From: Rhodobacteraceae bacterium UBA1943
Lineage (GTDB): Bacteria > Pseudomonadota > Alphaproteobacteria > Rhodobacterales > Rhodobacteraceae
Assembly (NCBI GenBank): GCA_002336845.1
Contig: DDEX01000117.1
Coordinates: 1 to 14,216, forward strand
Length of the DNA stretch: 14,216 nt
Direction: 5' to 3'
The position numbers and the translations under genes were made by a program. Numbering within the stretch: the stretch's first letter is position 1; every line of letters begins with the position of its first letter. This document shows, in pieces, positions 13,697 to 14,216 of the stretch. The notes beneath the pieces were generated by a model, which was given only the letters and a program-made list of their open reading frames with translations, was not told where the DNA came from and made no database searches.

Positions 13697-13725
13697 AACT
13701 CCGGCGGGGCGAACCCGCCGGAGTT
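13697..13725 (-). promoter_or_regulatory. perfect 12-bp stem-loop covering the pepP ribosome-binding site
   Basis: AACTCCGGCGGG (13697-13708) and CCCGCCGGAGTT (13714-13725) are perfectly complementary around a 5-nt loop. On the pepP transcript the loop reads UUCGC, and the 3' arm contains GGAG, 7 nt before the start codon (13689-13691). No long U-run follows, so a terminator is less likely than a structured leader, although attenuation is possible. Confidence 0.6.
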
Positions 13726-13764
13726 AAGCCGCTCCTGTTGCCGGGCGCAAGAGTGCCCGAGGGA

Positions 13765-13845
13765 TCAGCGCAGCCGACGCCGGCGAAGGGCGGCCGACCC
13801 ATTCATCGCCAGAAGGATGTTGCCGGTGACATCGTCACAACCCAT
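13765..13845 (-). CDS. candidate 26-residue small ORF behind cobT
   Basis: A short open frame begins with ATG at 13845, 21 nt behind the cobT stop codon on the same strand, and ends at TGA 13765. AGGA stands about 9 nt before the ATG. The predicted peptide starts MGCDDVTGNILLAMNG and ends in a cationic RRRRLR tail. Most third codon positions are G or C, as expected for a real gene in this genome. It falls below usual annotation limits. I recognise no family. It could also be chance, so support rests on position, ribosome-binding site and codon use only. Confidence 0.4.
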   Translation of the reverse strand: MGCDDVTGNILLAMNGSAALRRRRLR

Positions 13846-13866
13846 GCACGCGTTTCCTGATCCGCC

Positions 13867-14216
13867 CTAGCTGGCCTTGCGCTGGAACCCGCGCGCCCTC
13901 TTGCGGGGGTCCACCTCGAAAAGGCTCGCCAGTTGCTCGGTCATCGCGCCGGCAAGCTGCTCGACGTCGGTGATCGTCACTGCGCGCTGATAGTATCGGG
14001 TCACGTCATGGCCGATGCCGATGGCGATCAGCTCCACCGCCTTTTTCCGCTCGACCATGGCGATCACGTCGCGCAGGTGCTTTTCCAGAAAGCTCGCCGG
14101 GTTGACCGAAAGTGTGCTGTCATCGACCGGCGCCCCGTCGGAAATCACCATCAGAATCTTCCGCGCCTCGGGCCGGTGCGCCATCCGGCGATGCGCCCAT
14201 TCCAGCGCCTCGCCGT
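13867..14216 (-). CDS. cobT: cobaltochelatase subunit CobT, C-terminal part (runs off the window)
   Basis: About 115 C-terminal residues are visible and the frame stays open through the right edge. The sequence 'ARKILMVISDGAPVDDSTLSVNP' followed by 'HLRDVIAMVE' and 'VELIAIGIGHDVTRYYQRAVTI' is the end of the von Willebrand A domain of CobT. CobT with CobS forms the AAA+ motor that drives cobalt insertion by CobN into hydrogenobyrinic acid a,c-diamide in the aerobic cobalamin pathway. The DxSxS part of the metal site lies outside the window. The last residues (RKRARGFQRKAS) are basic. A cobS gene would be expected beyond the right edge. Confidence 0.93.
   Translation of the reverse strand, partial: GEALEWAHRRMAHRPEARKILMVISDGAPVDDSTLSVNPASFLEKHLRDVIAMVERKKAVELIAIGIGHDVTRYYQRAVTITDVEQLAGAMTEQLASLFEVDPRKRARGFQRKAS

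Noticed and set aside
13742..13759. 5-bp inverted repeat (CGGGC / GCCCG) behind the small ORF, considered as a terminator
   Set aside because: The stem is short with an 8-nt loop and no T-run in either direction.
1..14216. CRISPR array, prophage, insertion sequence or defence system
   Set aside because: No regularly spaced repeats, transposase, integrase, capsid, nuclease-helicase or toxin-antitoxin pair could be seen; gene content is mostly core metabolism.

Overview
The window reads as ordinary chromosomal DNA from a high-GC alphaproteobacterium, most likely of the family Rhodobacteraceae. This rests on several signs: the SPOR lipoprotein–dacC–tmk–holB gene order, a CobT-type cobaltochelatase subunit (aerobic cobalamin pathway), a long XPNPEP1-like aminopeptidase P, a stand-alone sufE, and G+C-rich hairpin repeats of a type I associate with Rhodobacterales intergenic regions. 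I cannot fix the genus from the sequence.

Layout. 46-3862 (minus) is a tightly packed operon: SPOR-domain lipoprotein, D,D-carboxypeptidase, thymidylate kinase and DNA polymerase III delta prime. 4089-4178 and 4676-4751 are two convergent tRNA genes, Ser(UGA) and a CAU-anticodon tRNA that is probably Ile2. They enclose about 500 bp of lower-GC DNA with no recognisable gene. 4863-6520 is purM-purN, overlapping by a GTGA junction. On the minus strand, 6592-7372 holds an HxlR-family regulator followed 1 nt later by a small DUF454/YbaN-type membrane protein. The regulator is divergent from an Old Yellow Enzyme-family flavin oxidoreductase (7469-8569), with a 10-bp inverted repeat between them. 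8689-10348 is ribonuclease D overlapped by gluconokinase. 10370-10846 (minus) is an uncharacterised lipoprotein, divergent from sufE (10994-11401). 11428-11838 (minus) is an orphan lower-GC gene of unknown function. 11898-13691 (minus) is an M24 aminopeptidase P. 13765-13845 (minus) is a candidate 26-residue small ORF directly behind the C-terminal end of cobT, which runs off the right edge.

Most of the window is housekeeping: DNA replication and dTTP supply, peptidoglycan trimming, purine synthesis, RNA processing, Fe-S assembly, peptide turnover and cobalamin synthesis. I did not find a defence island, CRISPR array, prophage or complete mobile element. The parts that merit a second look are small. 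They are the HxlR/OYE switch with its inverted repeat on a TTGACA box, a strong hairpin burying the apparent ribosome-binding site of pepP, leader hairpins in front of the lipoprotein gene and sufE, the small ORF behind cobT, and the low-GC orphan gene next to sufE.
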